Positions 51,656-61,392 of a stretch of DNA of 64,000 nucleotides are shown piece after piece. The DNA is from Coemansia sp. RSA 487 (lineage: Eukaryota > Kickxellomycota > Kickxellomycetes > Kickxellales > Kickxellaceae), in NCBI GenBank assembly GCA_027577595.1, contig JANBRJ010000031.1, positions 106,627 through 170,626 on the forward strand, given 5' to 3'. The stretch's first letter is position 1. Every line of letters begins with the position of its first letter. The translations under genes and the position numbers were made by a program. The notes under the pieces are model-generated. The model did no database searches, had not been told where the DNA came from, and saw only the letters and a program-made list of their open reading frames with translations.

Positions 51656-52719
51656 TTGTACGCTCATGCAACAGCACCAGACAGACCAGCGTCTCGCGAT
51701 GCAGATTCGCAGCAATTATCAAATGGAGGATCCTGTGCTGGTTATAGGTAATTGGTCGGCTGGAATGGTGCGTCACCATGAGCCTATTCACGAAAACAGG
51801 AGGGAAGGAAAGAGCGACGCAACGCAATACGATCCCAATTGGACTGCCACGGCCAGATACTGGAATGGCGACACTTCCGCTATATCGTCAACTGACAGCT
51901 CGAATATGGCGAAGTCCCCGAACCGTTCAGACGCTCAACGGCTTCTGCTGCTCCTGCCGCTACAGTATCTGCTTCTGCTTGTGCCGCAGAGGCTTAACAG
52001 ACTTACCAAGTTCGGAGTCGCACTAAATACACGGTCGCCACAGCCGAAAACCCGGCTACCAGGCGGCTGCATATCTGATATCTATATTAATAGGCGTGAA
52101 TTCCAGCTTAGCTATTGCTTCATCGATATGTACGACAGGGAACGCTATTCCTGACTGTATGTGTCTTGCCCATCTGGCTGCCATCACACCCTCCCCCATA
52201 TCGGCGTGCGAGTGCTTACGCCATCATTAGGCAATGGCAAGGTGGTGACATCTAAGAAGCTTAGCCCCTACGTTGTTAGTATTCTGTTGTTGTTGCATTT
52301 ATTGTAGTTGCTACTAAAGAGCGTTTGCCGCTGCTGCTGTTGTGTGTTTTTCTGGTTGATTACTGTTACTAACGCTCATCACGGTTTCTTTTTCCTTCTG
52401 CTTTCCTACATTTTGTATTGGCAGCTGCAAATGATGCTTTCTTGTAAACAACGGAAAACACTCGACTTTCGCACTGCTGAAAATCTACTTCATTGACGTG
52501 TCTTTTACAAACCTCCCTTTCTCCAAATAGCTTAGGACAATCCGTGCTTTTTGCATTCCAAGTTTACAATTATTTTTTTGATCACCAAAAAAGGTAAAAG
52601 TTGATTCAGCTAGCTTGGCTTATTCAATCGCCTCTGTTGTTTTTTATTTTCTATATTTGTTTTTAATTCGTTTGCCATAAATTCTTTTTGTATTTTTTGA
52701 AAAAATTATCAACGTCGAA
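51656..52719. other. 1.06 kb between lipase relic and KNTC1
   Basis: The left 0.5 kb may hold degraded N-terminal blocks of the lipase-like gene on the minus strand (short frames with GDRVFSATPN and DIAEVSPFQYLAVAV). The right 0.45 kb is T-rich and serves as the KNTC1 promoter. No intact gene. Confidence 0.3.
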
Positions 52720-55700
52720 ATGAGCGATACTGAGAACACGGTCTCTGGTACGAATAGCTATCCTGGTGAGGTCGGAACACCAATGAGAAACTCGACACAT
52801 AGTCCTCACCAAACGCCAGATAGTCGCGCAAAAGTAACTAGTCGTGCAGCCAAAGCACACCGCCCAGCAACAAGCACTGATAGCCCCAAGCATGCTAAGC
52901 GGCGCAAAACGGAGAGCAAGAGCATGCTGAAGAATGCGAACGATACACGAGGCAGCAGCGACTGGCAGCTCCATCTATACTCAGGATCAGACGAGACGCT
53001 GCAAATAAGTCGAGTCACTGGAACAGAAAACAGAAAGCCACGTAAAACCGCAGCTACTGACAATGAGAGGAGCCCAACATCCAATCATGCCATCAGCGAG
53101 AACGCACTCGATTCATACAGACTCGAAACGTTGGCATCTGCAGAACGGCCGTTTAACGATGTGACGGAAGAACCGATGGAGCAGCGTAGCCTGCGGTGGT
53201 GCGATGCTACGCTCTCTGCAAATCTCATAGCCATAACTGCGGGCAACCTGGTGTATATACTTTCGTCTAACTGCAAGTCACAAGTGGCCACCATTCGCCA
53301 CGACACCCGTATCCTTATAACTGCGCTTAGCTGCGATTCGTCGTTTGTTGCCTTTGGCGATGATGCCGGGATGCTGTTTATTGTGCATATAGAAACCCGT
53401 AAGCCCGTATTCTCACAAGCGATCAAGACGCCTGATTCGCGTGCGTCGGGCAAATCCAAGTCTCCGGTGCCGTTTGGCATCAGTGCGCTGCGCTTTTCAA
53501 CGCCGATGACATTGGTAGATGATGGTGCGCGCGAAGAGCTTGTCCTGACCACAACCAACGACACAATGGTCCGCTTTTCTGGAATCCAGCTGTCTCTTTT
53601 AAGCAAGGCAATCGTCGACGGTAACATGGAACTTGCTACAAGTATAAAGGATGAGATCCGTGTAGAGTTTGTATCGCTTGTTGCGTCAAAGCGGTCTATC
53701 CATAACGGCGGTGTAAATGGCCTGTCAGTATTCCACTCGCATGATCGCTCGCATATTGTTGTTGCAGGGGACGGGGACGCATGCATGAGCTGCTGGGAGC
53801 GTGTAGAGAGTACTGAAAAAGGCGAAGCACTATCGCCCACTAAGCTTGTGGATATTGTTACTACCGACTGCTCAGGATTCGGAGCTGGATATAGCAAGAT
53901 CCTTTTGTCGCTGGATCATCGGTACATTGTGGCGCTCAGCGAGCATGGGACTCTGGATGTCTATGAGTGCTCGACGCTGACGCTTGTGTTCCGCTATTCT
54001 GAGATAGATATAGACGACTTTAGCCTCCTTGCCCCGGGCTCCTCCAATTCCAAAAGCACTCCGCCGACATCTATCCTTGTTGCGCTCATCTCAAAGCCAG
54101 TGCTTCTGAACGAAGAGGACGCTAGCGATAGTGAAGATCCTTCAGAAGAAGCACTATGCAGACGTTTGCTTGTGGTATCGCTGCCCACAGCGAATGTTAT
54201 ATATTCGATGGACGTTTCAGAGTGGAGCTGGCTTGCACACGACACCCGCTCGTCTAATGATATTGCCGATTCGATTCTTTTTGTTGAAGGGACGGCCAGG
54301 TATGGTGTGCAGAGCTTCTTTCTGCGCAGTCTAAACGAAACCGTGCCGCTTGAACGCTTGACGCATTTCCTTCGAGCCGGCCGCTATGCTGAGGCCGAAA
54401 CGTTTGCCGAGAACTGCAACATTCCCCTTTCGCTAGTCTATCGCAAGCGCATCGAGGAGCTTTTGAATGGTGATCTGCCTAGAACTGGCGCTGGTAGCAG
54501 GCTAGATGAAAATGAACCGCATCTATATGCTGAGAATGTTCTCGATCTGTTGGAGCACATCGATGATGTTGATTTTGCTATTGAGTCGTGTGTACGCATG
54601 CCTTGCCCGTCTTATGCCGGAGCGCAGAAGCTGCTGGAGTATGCACGCTCTCTAGCAGCAAAATCGGCACCAGCCAGCGTGCCGCGGATACTAAACACGA
54701 TCCAGCGACTAGGCACATGGAGCATGGTCAGCAGCAGCGTAGTCCATTCGATCCAGAGCAATATTGCTTACCAAGGTGGCGGCTTTGATCCAGACACATG
54801 GCATGCATTCAGAACTGGCGATTTGGCGTCATACCTGCGCTCTTACGTTGCTCAAGGCGATATGCAAAGCCTTGGCGCGGTTTGGAGGCGGCATCGCGAT
54901 GATAAGCGTTTGTGCGCTGACATTTCCAGCGCCGTCCAGGGATTCTCTATGGATATTGATACGCATTCGTTGGTTTGTTGGCTGAGAACAGAAGTATTTC
55001 CGTCGCTTAGCGCACGACAGCAGTGGCATGAGATTGCTGTGTGGACTGAACAACGGACCCGGGCCTTGGCGTCCAAACGAAACAGGATAACCGATGCGCT
55101 GCTTCTTGCGAATCTCCTGGATATCAGAACATGGTCTGCCGATTTTGGAAAAAGTAGCAGCAGCAGCGATTCATCCGGGACTGAGTCGTTTGATGGCAGT
55201 GTGTGCTCGCCTGTTTGTGGGCCCTTTGCAGTGACACCGCAGAACTTTATAGAAAACTCGATCTACGCAGCGAGATGGGCTGTTGAGCTGGCGCGTGTAA
55301 GCGGGGTTTCTGTTTTCTCTGCACAATCGGAAACCAGCGCTTCGGCTTCAAGCGACTCGGCGTTACAGAGCTGTCTCTTCCTTCGCAAACAGCTTTTAGA
55401 CCTTGTTTATCTACGCGAAAAGCATAACATGGTCCTGACGCTAGAGGAATTTGAACAGCTGTCATATTCGGCAATAGCCACAGAGCTCTTGGACAGAGTA
55501 GGCGCCCCAGAGCTTCTAAATGAGGCATATTTTGCACACTTTGTCCCGTACTCTGAGCACCATCAGCTTGACTTTGCGCAGGCTCTTCGCGAATACTGTA
55601 TTGAGATGATGGACGCTGTGCAGCGCGATGGTACTGACAATGGTTCAGCTGCCGGTCACGGCGACGGCGATGACAACAATGATGACGATGGCGGGATTTC

Positions 55701-58700
55701 TTTAGCAGCGCTTTCGGTGCCGGGCAGCATTGGCCGGCAAACGTGGGAACCTCGCGTTCTGGCGCTGCTATCGTGTCTTTACTCGAGCTGCATTGGTCGA
55801 AGTGGTCGGGCTGCGCTGCCTGCACCAGTGGGCAGCGACGGCGCTAGTTCTTGTAACCCTCGCTTTCCTCCCCTTACATCGTCGCGCATTGGCCTGCTCA
55901 CGACATACTCTGAGCTCATACTCGAGGTCATGCGGCGCAGCTCGATTCCTTGGTCTAGCAGCATCGATTCGGCAATCGCCAACACAACATCTCTTCTCTC
56001 CCACTACGCCAGCATGGATGCCGAGATCAGTCGTTGCCAGCATGCGATAAAGGACCAATTCCGACTCATGTGCCTGAAGCGCATGCTCCTGTCTCACGGG
56101 CTAGCGGACTTTCACATCTCAAACACCAAAATGGCATACCCGCTGCTTCAGTGGCTCGTGCGCAAAACGGACGACGAGTCGATCATGACTGATGTGCTGC
56201 AGCTTGTCGATGTGTACCACCACCTCAGCCGGACATCGGCATATGTCCTTCGTCTCCAGGTGCTGTGCGAAACCAGCGATTCTGAAAGGGCGGCAGCCCT
56301 GATGACGTTCATTGATGCAACCGAGTACAGCACAGGTGCGGATACCGCCATACAAAGGTATAGGCCGATGGAAGTGGCTCGTCGTGGGATATGCTGGATC
56401 CGCGAGGTTCTGGACAACATGCCATTTGGCGAAAGCGTCAGCCGTGTCCAGTTTAGACAGCTTGTCGGCGCAGCGCTGGCTATTATTCGGGCGCTAAAGG
56501 AGCTGGCTCACAGGTATTCACGCATCGCCCAATCGTCCTTTGGCTCCAACGGCGTCGGTGGCCATAGCCGCGGTCTTGCCTCTTCCGAGTTGCGCGCACT
56601 GCAAGAATTTGTAGACCAGGAAACATCTGTGTTCAGCGTGGTTTGGCAGCTGCTTGTCGACGGAGGCATCATGGTGTCTCCTGGGGAGCTCGATCAGGAG
56701 CACACGCGTGAGCAAATACTGTCTGAGCTGCTAGAACAGCACTGGCTTCGAGCGTATGTGGATCAGCCGAACAGCAACCAGCTGTCTACGAGTAGTTCTG
56801 GCAAGAGAGGCGCGTATAAAGGAAAGGGCGTTGCTGCGAATGAGAATGCTGCTTATTCAAGCGTTCCAAGAAGCACACGGCCAAACAACACGGGCTCAAA
56901 GACGCCGATCGAGCTGCTGGGCTTGCCTCTTGTTCCTGCGAAAATAAAAACCCTCTCCTCGATGCTAAGGTTTGGACCTGTGCAGCTCGGCCACAAGATT
57001 GTTTCAAAATGCTTGTCACTTGGCCTTTACACTATGGCCCTGGATATGTGCCAGCAGCTAATCGAATCGCTAACTCCGCTTCCCCACACAGCAGCTGCAT
57101 CGTCCGCTTCCGACGAGTGGTCCTCTGCGATACTCGCGCTCGTGTCTTGTGAACGAGAACTAAGCGCATTCTTGGCAAACGTGGCGGCTGGAGATGTGGA
57201 CGCTGCAAATGGCAATGGTGGAACCTCTCTTTCTGGCTGCGCGCAAGGCTCTCTTATCCGCTGTCTGGCAACGGTATGCCAGGCTGCTTGCTTGAAATGT
57301 GCCTCGCACGGGTATCTTGTCAGCTTCCTTGACGCGTATTCGTGCTGGGAGCTGGCGCAAGCGATCTTTAGCCAAACTACTGATGGTGACTTTGCGCTCT
57401 TGACAAAGCAGGTACTTCCAGTAGCAGCTCCCCGTAGTAGTGCTTATTTAGACGACTCGCCATCTTGCCCGCTCGCCAGCTCGTCATCCAACCCCGCCCC
57501 AGCCAGAAACGGCCATTTTGAGCTGTCTGCCGCCGCCGATCCACACGACGGCTCATTCTCCAGCTGGCTCGCCCCACTCTACGTCAACGCGTATGCCGAA
57601 CGTGGCCTTGTTCTCGAAACCAAGAGAGCCATGCATCTCACCTACCGATTTGCATCTGCACTACGCTGGCTGCCAACTGCTGAGATGTGCGCGAACAGCA
57701 GAACCGTGGGTGGTCTCTCGGGTTACATTGACACGCATCCACCCACAGAGCAGAGCGACAAAGCACCGGTTTTGGGCAAGATGTCTGACTCTAGCTATGG
57801 ATATGCAAAAATGGACGAAGCCATGCTCAAGTCGCTTAGCGTGGAGGATATGCGGTACGAGGTCATTCGTCGCAGCAGCGACTTGGCTGCTCATCTGGCA
57901 CAGAATCGCCATTGGGTGCTTGCGGTGCATGTTTTTGAGCTGACAGTCTCGCACCTTGCACGGTCGTCGTTTGTTGCACAAACCAGCGACGTCTCGGCAT
58001 ACTCGAGCGATGCAATGGACGAGCTGCGCCAGCGCTTGTCAACCGGAGGAGTAAGCGAAGACGAGATGTCGGCTTTCTTTACCCCATGCGACTCGGAAAC
58101 CTCACCTTTGATCGATATCCAGACCCTAATATCAAAAAGCTTGCAGAGGTCACTGCAGCAGCGCGGCATCGACGCTGTATTTATATTCTCAAGCATGCTG
58201 ATGGAACCGCCCGCAAAGGCGTACCAGTATCTATCAACAGCAATGAGTCATGCAGGGCTCCTTCCATCACGGGTTATTGCATTGGCGAACATCGGCGCTG
58301 CCTGCTCGTTGGTATGGCAGCAGCAAGCATTGCTCGATCGATGCAGAGCGGTCGCTGCTGCGGCAAGGTGGACTGAGCAGTTGCAGTTGCTCCAGCTCAA
58401 CTTTGACGTTGCGCTTCTGAATGACCCAAAGCCAGAGCTTCTTGAGCCGCTTGTGCGCCCTATGCTTCTAAAGACCGGCATGGACATCACGACCTTGTTG
58501 GAATTCGCAGAAGCCTTCCGCTTGGACGAGACGTTTGTTGTGCTCGAGTACATCCTCCTTTGCTGCTCGGTGGATGACGTCGACGGATACCAGGCACGTA
58601 TACTGGGCATTGCAAGCGAGGTCGCCAACACCAAACTGCTTGAGCGCACATATATCGATGCTCTTGAGAATGGCATATGCACTTATGACTACGAACGTCT

Positions 58701-61161
58701 GCAGTTTGTTGTTCAGCGCCTGCATGAGCTGCGGCCCCAGGACAAGGTTATTGAAAAATACTCTGCAGTGCTTGATATCCTTTGCTCGTATGATCGCCAT
58801 TCGCAGCCAACCCACGAGGAGCTCCTTGTTGAACAGTCCCGAACCAACGCCTTGCAGGATACAATTAGACAAGCGCGGTCTGCCGACTCAGAACCAAAAG
58901 ATGGCAGCTGGGCACCTGCCACAAGCGATGGTGAGAGCAGTGCTGCTGACGACGCTGCAGAGTCGTGTCAAGTCCTGCTTGCCAAATATCAGCTAGCGCG
59001 AAAGAGGCTTCCATTCCATTCGCTGGTGAATACAAGCCCATGGGCCACGCTTCTTCCAGAGCTATCAGTTGAAACTGTCGAGATGCTGTTGCCTCTGTCT
59101 GGGCCGCTTGAGCTGAGTGAGGACGATTTTTACATGAATCTGATCGACAGCATGCTAAAAAAGTGGAAGGCCGACAACGCACTAGCTGAGGGGACTAATG
59201 ACTCGCTTACGGCATACGAGGTCGCTACAAACAAGACGCCGACGCATTTCAATACGATCCAGCAGCTTGTCCGGTGCTTCAAGGACCCCGAGTCGGCCAT
59301 CAGCACCATCAAGCATCTTGCCGACGAACTGCCATGCGGCCCTGACCGCATTGCAGCGCTGAAGCTCGGCATGAAGCTTCTTTATAAATGGGGGCAGTAC
59401 ATTAGGCGGATGCCAGAGCCGGATGCCCGCAGAATGATGCCCAAAGCCGAGACGATATATTTCCATTTCGAAAAGAGCTATGCCTATGCGCAGACAGAAA
59501 TCACCCTACGTCGTAATGGTTTGGAAAAGTACCTGTCGCTGTTCCTTGACGTTCATGGAGGCACTACGGTCATCAATGCCCTGGCGGTTGTTTTTGAGGG
59601 CGAGTGCGAGCGTGCCACGCACGAGCCGAGCAAAAAGGGGAAAGAGGCGCTGCATATTACGCTGCACAACCTAGCATCGATATACGACATTGGCATTAGC
59701 ACGCTGACGGAGAAGCTGCTGAATCGGTACTTGGAAGCGGCTGTTGTCTGCGACAAGGGCTCAGAGTGGCTGGAGCTGCCGTCAACACGATACCAGGCTA
59801 CATTGCGCCTGCCTTCCTCACAGGAAGCAGTCATTCGTAGAAGAATTGTATATATTCTCCGTATATACCCAGCTGCGGATGCGGTGAAGTATATGATGGA
59901 TTTTGCGTACACGCCAAAGGGCGGCATTGCTTGCCTTAACCGCGCGCGTGCCCTTGCGATTCTGTTTTCGTTTGCTTCGCGCGAGGAAATCTCCCAGCTC
60001 CAAGCTCCGGAGAGCGTGCACAAGTACTTCCAGGCACTCCTCTATCTTGCCGATTTTGAGCATGTGGGCATTCCGCAATCCACAGCCGATTTTCTGGACT
60101 GTGACAAAGCCGCCCTTGCTCGCTCTATTTGGGTTGATAACCACGAGGATCCGAAAGTAGTTCAGCTAGTCTGCAACATGTGCCTGGACTTTATGGTCCA
60201 TGACTGCGACTTGCTTCTTCGCATACTGCCGCGGCTTCTAGATGCAGGCAAGCATTTCTACGTGGTGAATGTGCTAAGCGCCGTCAGTTCGTTAAGCTGC
60301 TACTCGTCTATAGCTGAACTGTCTGCATTCTGGAACCAGGCTGCTCTCGGCAGTCTGTTGCACCTCGTACAAAAGACAGACGTTGGCTGGATAGAAGACG
60401 CATTCTCGATCCTTGGGCTATGTGTCCGCTCGCGCTACTTGCCCGAAATAGACACCAACATTGTTGTTCGGTTGCTTCTCCAGAAGGCAGAAAGGCAAAA
60501 CAGCGCATCAGGCATGCGCAGATTCCAGCTGGCATGTGCTGTCCTTGATGCGTTTCCACGTGCGCAGAGCACAGAGCAGCTGTTCCTCGCGTACATCGGG
60601 AACATGGAGCCTAAGCAGATCCATGGGCATATTCTGGGTATCCTTGAGCTTTCTAATGCGGCAAGAACAAGCACGCAAGGCGCGCAGCTCTTTATAGACT
60701 GGGAAACGGCGCGCAGCTTGTCTCTGATCTTTGACTATCTGGACTCTAATGACATACACGAGCAGGTTCTTCTCCATCCGCCCTTGGGCAAGGCTGTACA
60801 TGCATTTGTTCAGAATCGGATCCGCCAGGATAAACTTGTGAATGCCGTCAACGTCTGCCTTGAGCGAAACAAGCGCCAAGTTGCCACACAGCTTGTGTGC
60901 CAGTACTACAAGACCTGCAGCGCTGAGGTTCTGGCCGAGGATGCTCGGCGGGCTGGTTTTGGCGTGCGTGGGCTCGAGGAAGCGCTGATTACTGGTGACA
61001 AAGCGAGGGCTTGCGATAGCGAAGATAACAGCACAACCTACAGCTTGGGTTCGGAGACTCCTTGTGAAAACGGCGCAGATGATACATCAATTATTGTGCG
61101 GCTTGCGACAAGGATTTCCGATCAGCAAAAGCTGAACATCTACATCGGCTCGCACAGCTAG
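52720..61161 (+). CDS. KNTC1: Rod/KNTC1 homologue, RZZ kinetochore complex
   Basis: Largest subunit of the Rod-Zwilch-ZW10 complex, which builds the kinetochore corona and recruits Spindly, dynein-dynactin and Mad1. One uninterrupted exon of 8,442 bp, 2,813 aa (human about 2,200). Residues 1-140 are disordered with a basic cluster (KHAKRRKTESKS). About 150-500 form a beta-propeller-like region (SLRWCDATLSANLIAITAGN). The rest is helical solenoid. Diagnostic matches to animal Rod: FLRSLNETVPLERLTHFLRA with RYAEAETFAENCNIPLSLVY, GDMQSLGAVWRRHRDD, and LRKQLLDLVYLREKHNMVL with LTLEEFEQLSYSAIATELLD then GAPELL. NBAS/Sec39 has a related plan but does not fit these segments as well. It is convergent with the paraoxonase-like gene (231 bp). 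Confidence 0.88.
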   Translation: MSDTENTVSGTNSYPGEVGTPMRNSTHSPHQTPDSRAKVTSRAAKAHRPATSTDSPKHAKRRKTESKSMLKNANDTRGSSDWQLHLYSGSDETLQISRVTGTENRKPRKTAATDNERSPTSNHAISENALDSYRLETLASAERPFNDVTEEPMEQRSLRWCDATLSANLIAITAGNLVYILSSNCKSQVATIRHDTRILITALSCDSSFVAFGDDAGMLFIVHIETRKPVFSQAIKTPDSRASGKSKSPVPFGISALRFSTPMTLVDDGAREELVLTTTNDTMVRFSGIQLSLLSKAIVDGNMELATSIKDEIRVEFVSLVASKRSIHNGGVNGLSVFHSHDRSHIVVAGDGDACMSCWERVESTEKGEALSPTKLVDIVTTDCSGFGAGYSKILLSLDHRYIVALSEHGTLDVYECSTLTLVFRYSEIDIDDFSLLAPGSSNSKSTPPTSILVALISKPVLLNEEDASDSEDPSEEALCRRLLVVSLPTANVIYSMDVSEWSWLAHDTRSSNDIADSILFVEGTARYGVQSFFLRSLNETVPLERLTHFLRAGRYAEAETFAENCNIPLSLVYRKRIEELLNGDLPRTGAGSRLDENEPHLYAENVLDLLEHIDDVDFAIESCVRMPCPSYAGAQKLLEYARSLAAKSAPASVPRILNTIQRLGTWSMVSSSVVHSIQSNIAYQGGGFDPDTWHAFRTGDLASYLRSYVAQGDMQSLGAVWRRHRDDKRLCADISSAVQGFSMDIDTHSLVCWLRTEVFPSLSARQQWHEIAVWTEQRTRALASKRNRITDALLLANLLDIRTWSADFGKSSSSSDSSGTESFDGSVCSPVCGPFAVTPQNFIENSIYAARWAVELARVSGVSVFSAQSETSASASSDSALQSCLFLRKQLLDLVYLREKHNMVLTLEEFEQLSYSAIATELLDRVGAPELLNEAYFAHFVPYSEHHQLDFAQALREYCIEMMDAVQRDGTDNGSAAGHGDGDDNNDDDGGISLAALSVPGSIGRQTWEPRVLALLSCLYSSCIGRSGRAALPAPVGSDGASSCNPRFPPLTSSRIGLLTTYSELILEVMRRSSIPWSSSIDSAIANTTSLLSHYASMDAEISRCQHAIKDQFRLMCLKRMLLSHGLADFHISNTKMAYPLLQWLVRKTDDESIMTDVLQLVDVYHHLSRTSAYVLRLQVLCETSDSERAAALMTFIDATEYSTGADTAIQRYRPMEVARRGICWIREVLDNMPFGESVSRVQFRQLVGAALAIIRALKELAHRYSRIAQSSFGSNGVGGHSRGLASSELRALQEFVDQETSVFSVVWQLLVDGGIMVSPGELDQEHTREQILSELLEQHWLRAYVDQPNSNQLSTSSSGKRGAYKGKGVAANENAAYSSVPRSTRPNNTGSKTPIELLGLPLVPAKIKTLSSMLRFGPVQLGHKIVSKCLSLGLYTMALDMCQQLIESLTPLPHTAAASSASDEWSSAILALVSCERELSAFLANVAAGDVDAANGNGGTSLSGCAQGSLIRCLATVCQAACLKCASHGYLVSFLDAYSCWELAQAIFSQTTDGDFALLTKQVLPVAAPRSSAYLDDSPSCPLASSSSNPAPARNGHFELSAAADPHDGSFSSWLAPLYVNAYAERGLVLETKRAMHLTYRFASALRWLPTAEMCANSRTVGGLSGYIDTHPPTEQSDKAPVLGKMSDSSYGYAKMDEAMLKSLSVEDMRYEVIRRSSDLAAHLAQNRHWVLAVHVFELTVSHLARSSFVAQTSDVSAYSSDAMDELRQRLSTGGVSEDEMSAFFTPCDSETSPLIDIQTLISKSLQRSLQQRGIDAVFIFSSMLMEPPAKAYQYLSTAMSHAGLLPSRVIALANIGAACSLVWQQQALLDRCRAVAAAARWTEQLQLLQLNFDVALLNDPKPELLEPLVRPMLLKTGMDITTLLEFAEAFRLDETFVVLEYILLCCSVDDVDGYQARILGIASEVANTKLLERTYIDALENGICTYDYERLQFVVQRLHELRPQDKVIEKYSAVLDILCSYDRHSQPTHEELLVEQSRTNALQDTIRQARSADSEPKDGSWAPATSDGESSAADDAAESCQVLLAKYQLARKRLPFHSLVNTSPWATLLPELSVETVEMLLPLSGPLELSEDDFYMNLIDSMLKKWKADNALAEGTNDSLTAYEVATNKTPTHFNTIQQLVRCFKDPESAISTIKHLADELPCGPDRIAALKLGMKLLYKWGQYIRRMPEPDARRMMPKAETIYFHFEKSYAYAQTEITLRRNGLEKYLSLFLDVHGGTTVINALAVVFEGECERATHEPSKKGKEALHITLHNLASIYDIGISTLTEKLLNRYLEAAVVCDKGSEWLELPSTRYQATLRLPSSQEAVIRRRIVYILRIYPAADAVKYMMDFAYTPKGGIACLNRARALAILFSFASREEISQLQAPESVHKYFQALLYLADFEHVGIPQSTADFLDCDKAALARSIWVDNHEDPKVVQLVCNMCLDFMVHDCDLLLRILPRLLDAGKHFYVVNVLSAVSSLSCYSSIAELSAFWNQAALGSLLHLVQKTDVGWIEDAFSILGLCVRSRYLPEIDTNIVVRLLLQKAERQNSASGMRRFQLACAVLDAFPRAQSTEQLFLAYIGNMEPKQIHGHILGILELSNAARTSTQGAQLFIDWETARSLSLIFDYLDSNDIHEQVLLHPPLGKAVHAFVQNRIRQDKLVNAVNVCLERNKRQVATQLVCQYYKTCSAEVLAEDARRAGFGVRGLEEALITGDKARACDSEDNSTTYSLGSETPCENGADDTSIIVRLATRISDQQKLNIYIGSHS

Positions 61162-61392
61162 CATGTTTCTGCTTTTGCTCCAACTCCCGCATGTATTAGT
61201 GTGACGCAGATCGTTTCTTGTCAATACCTGGTATATACTTTGATTTTGTTCAACTTTCGTAAACAAATAAAAAAGATAAACAAATGATGCTAACTGATAT
61301 ATATTAGATATTGCATAAACACGATTCCGACTAACGCCACATGCACCTTCAGACGATGCGAGGTGCTGGACATCTTTGCTTGTCTGAGCATG

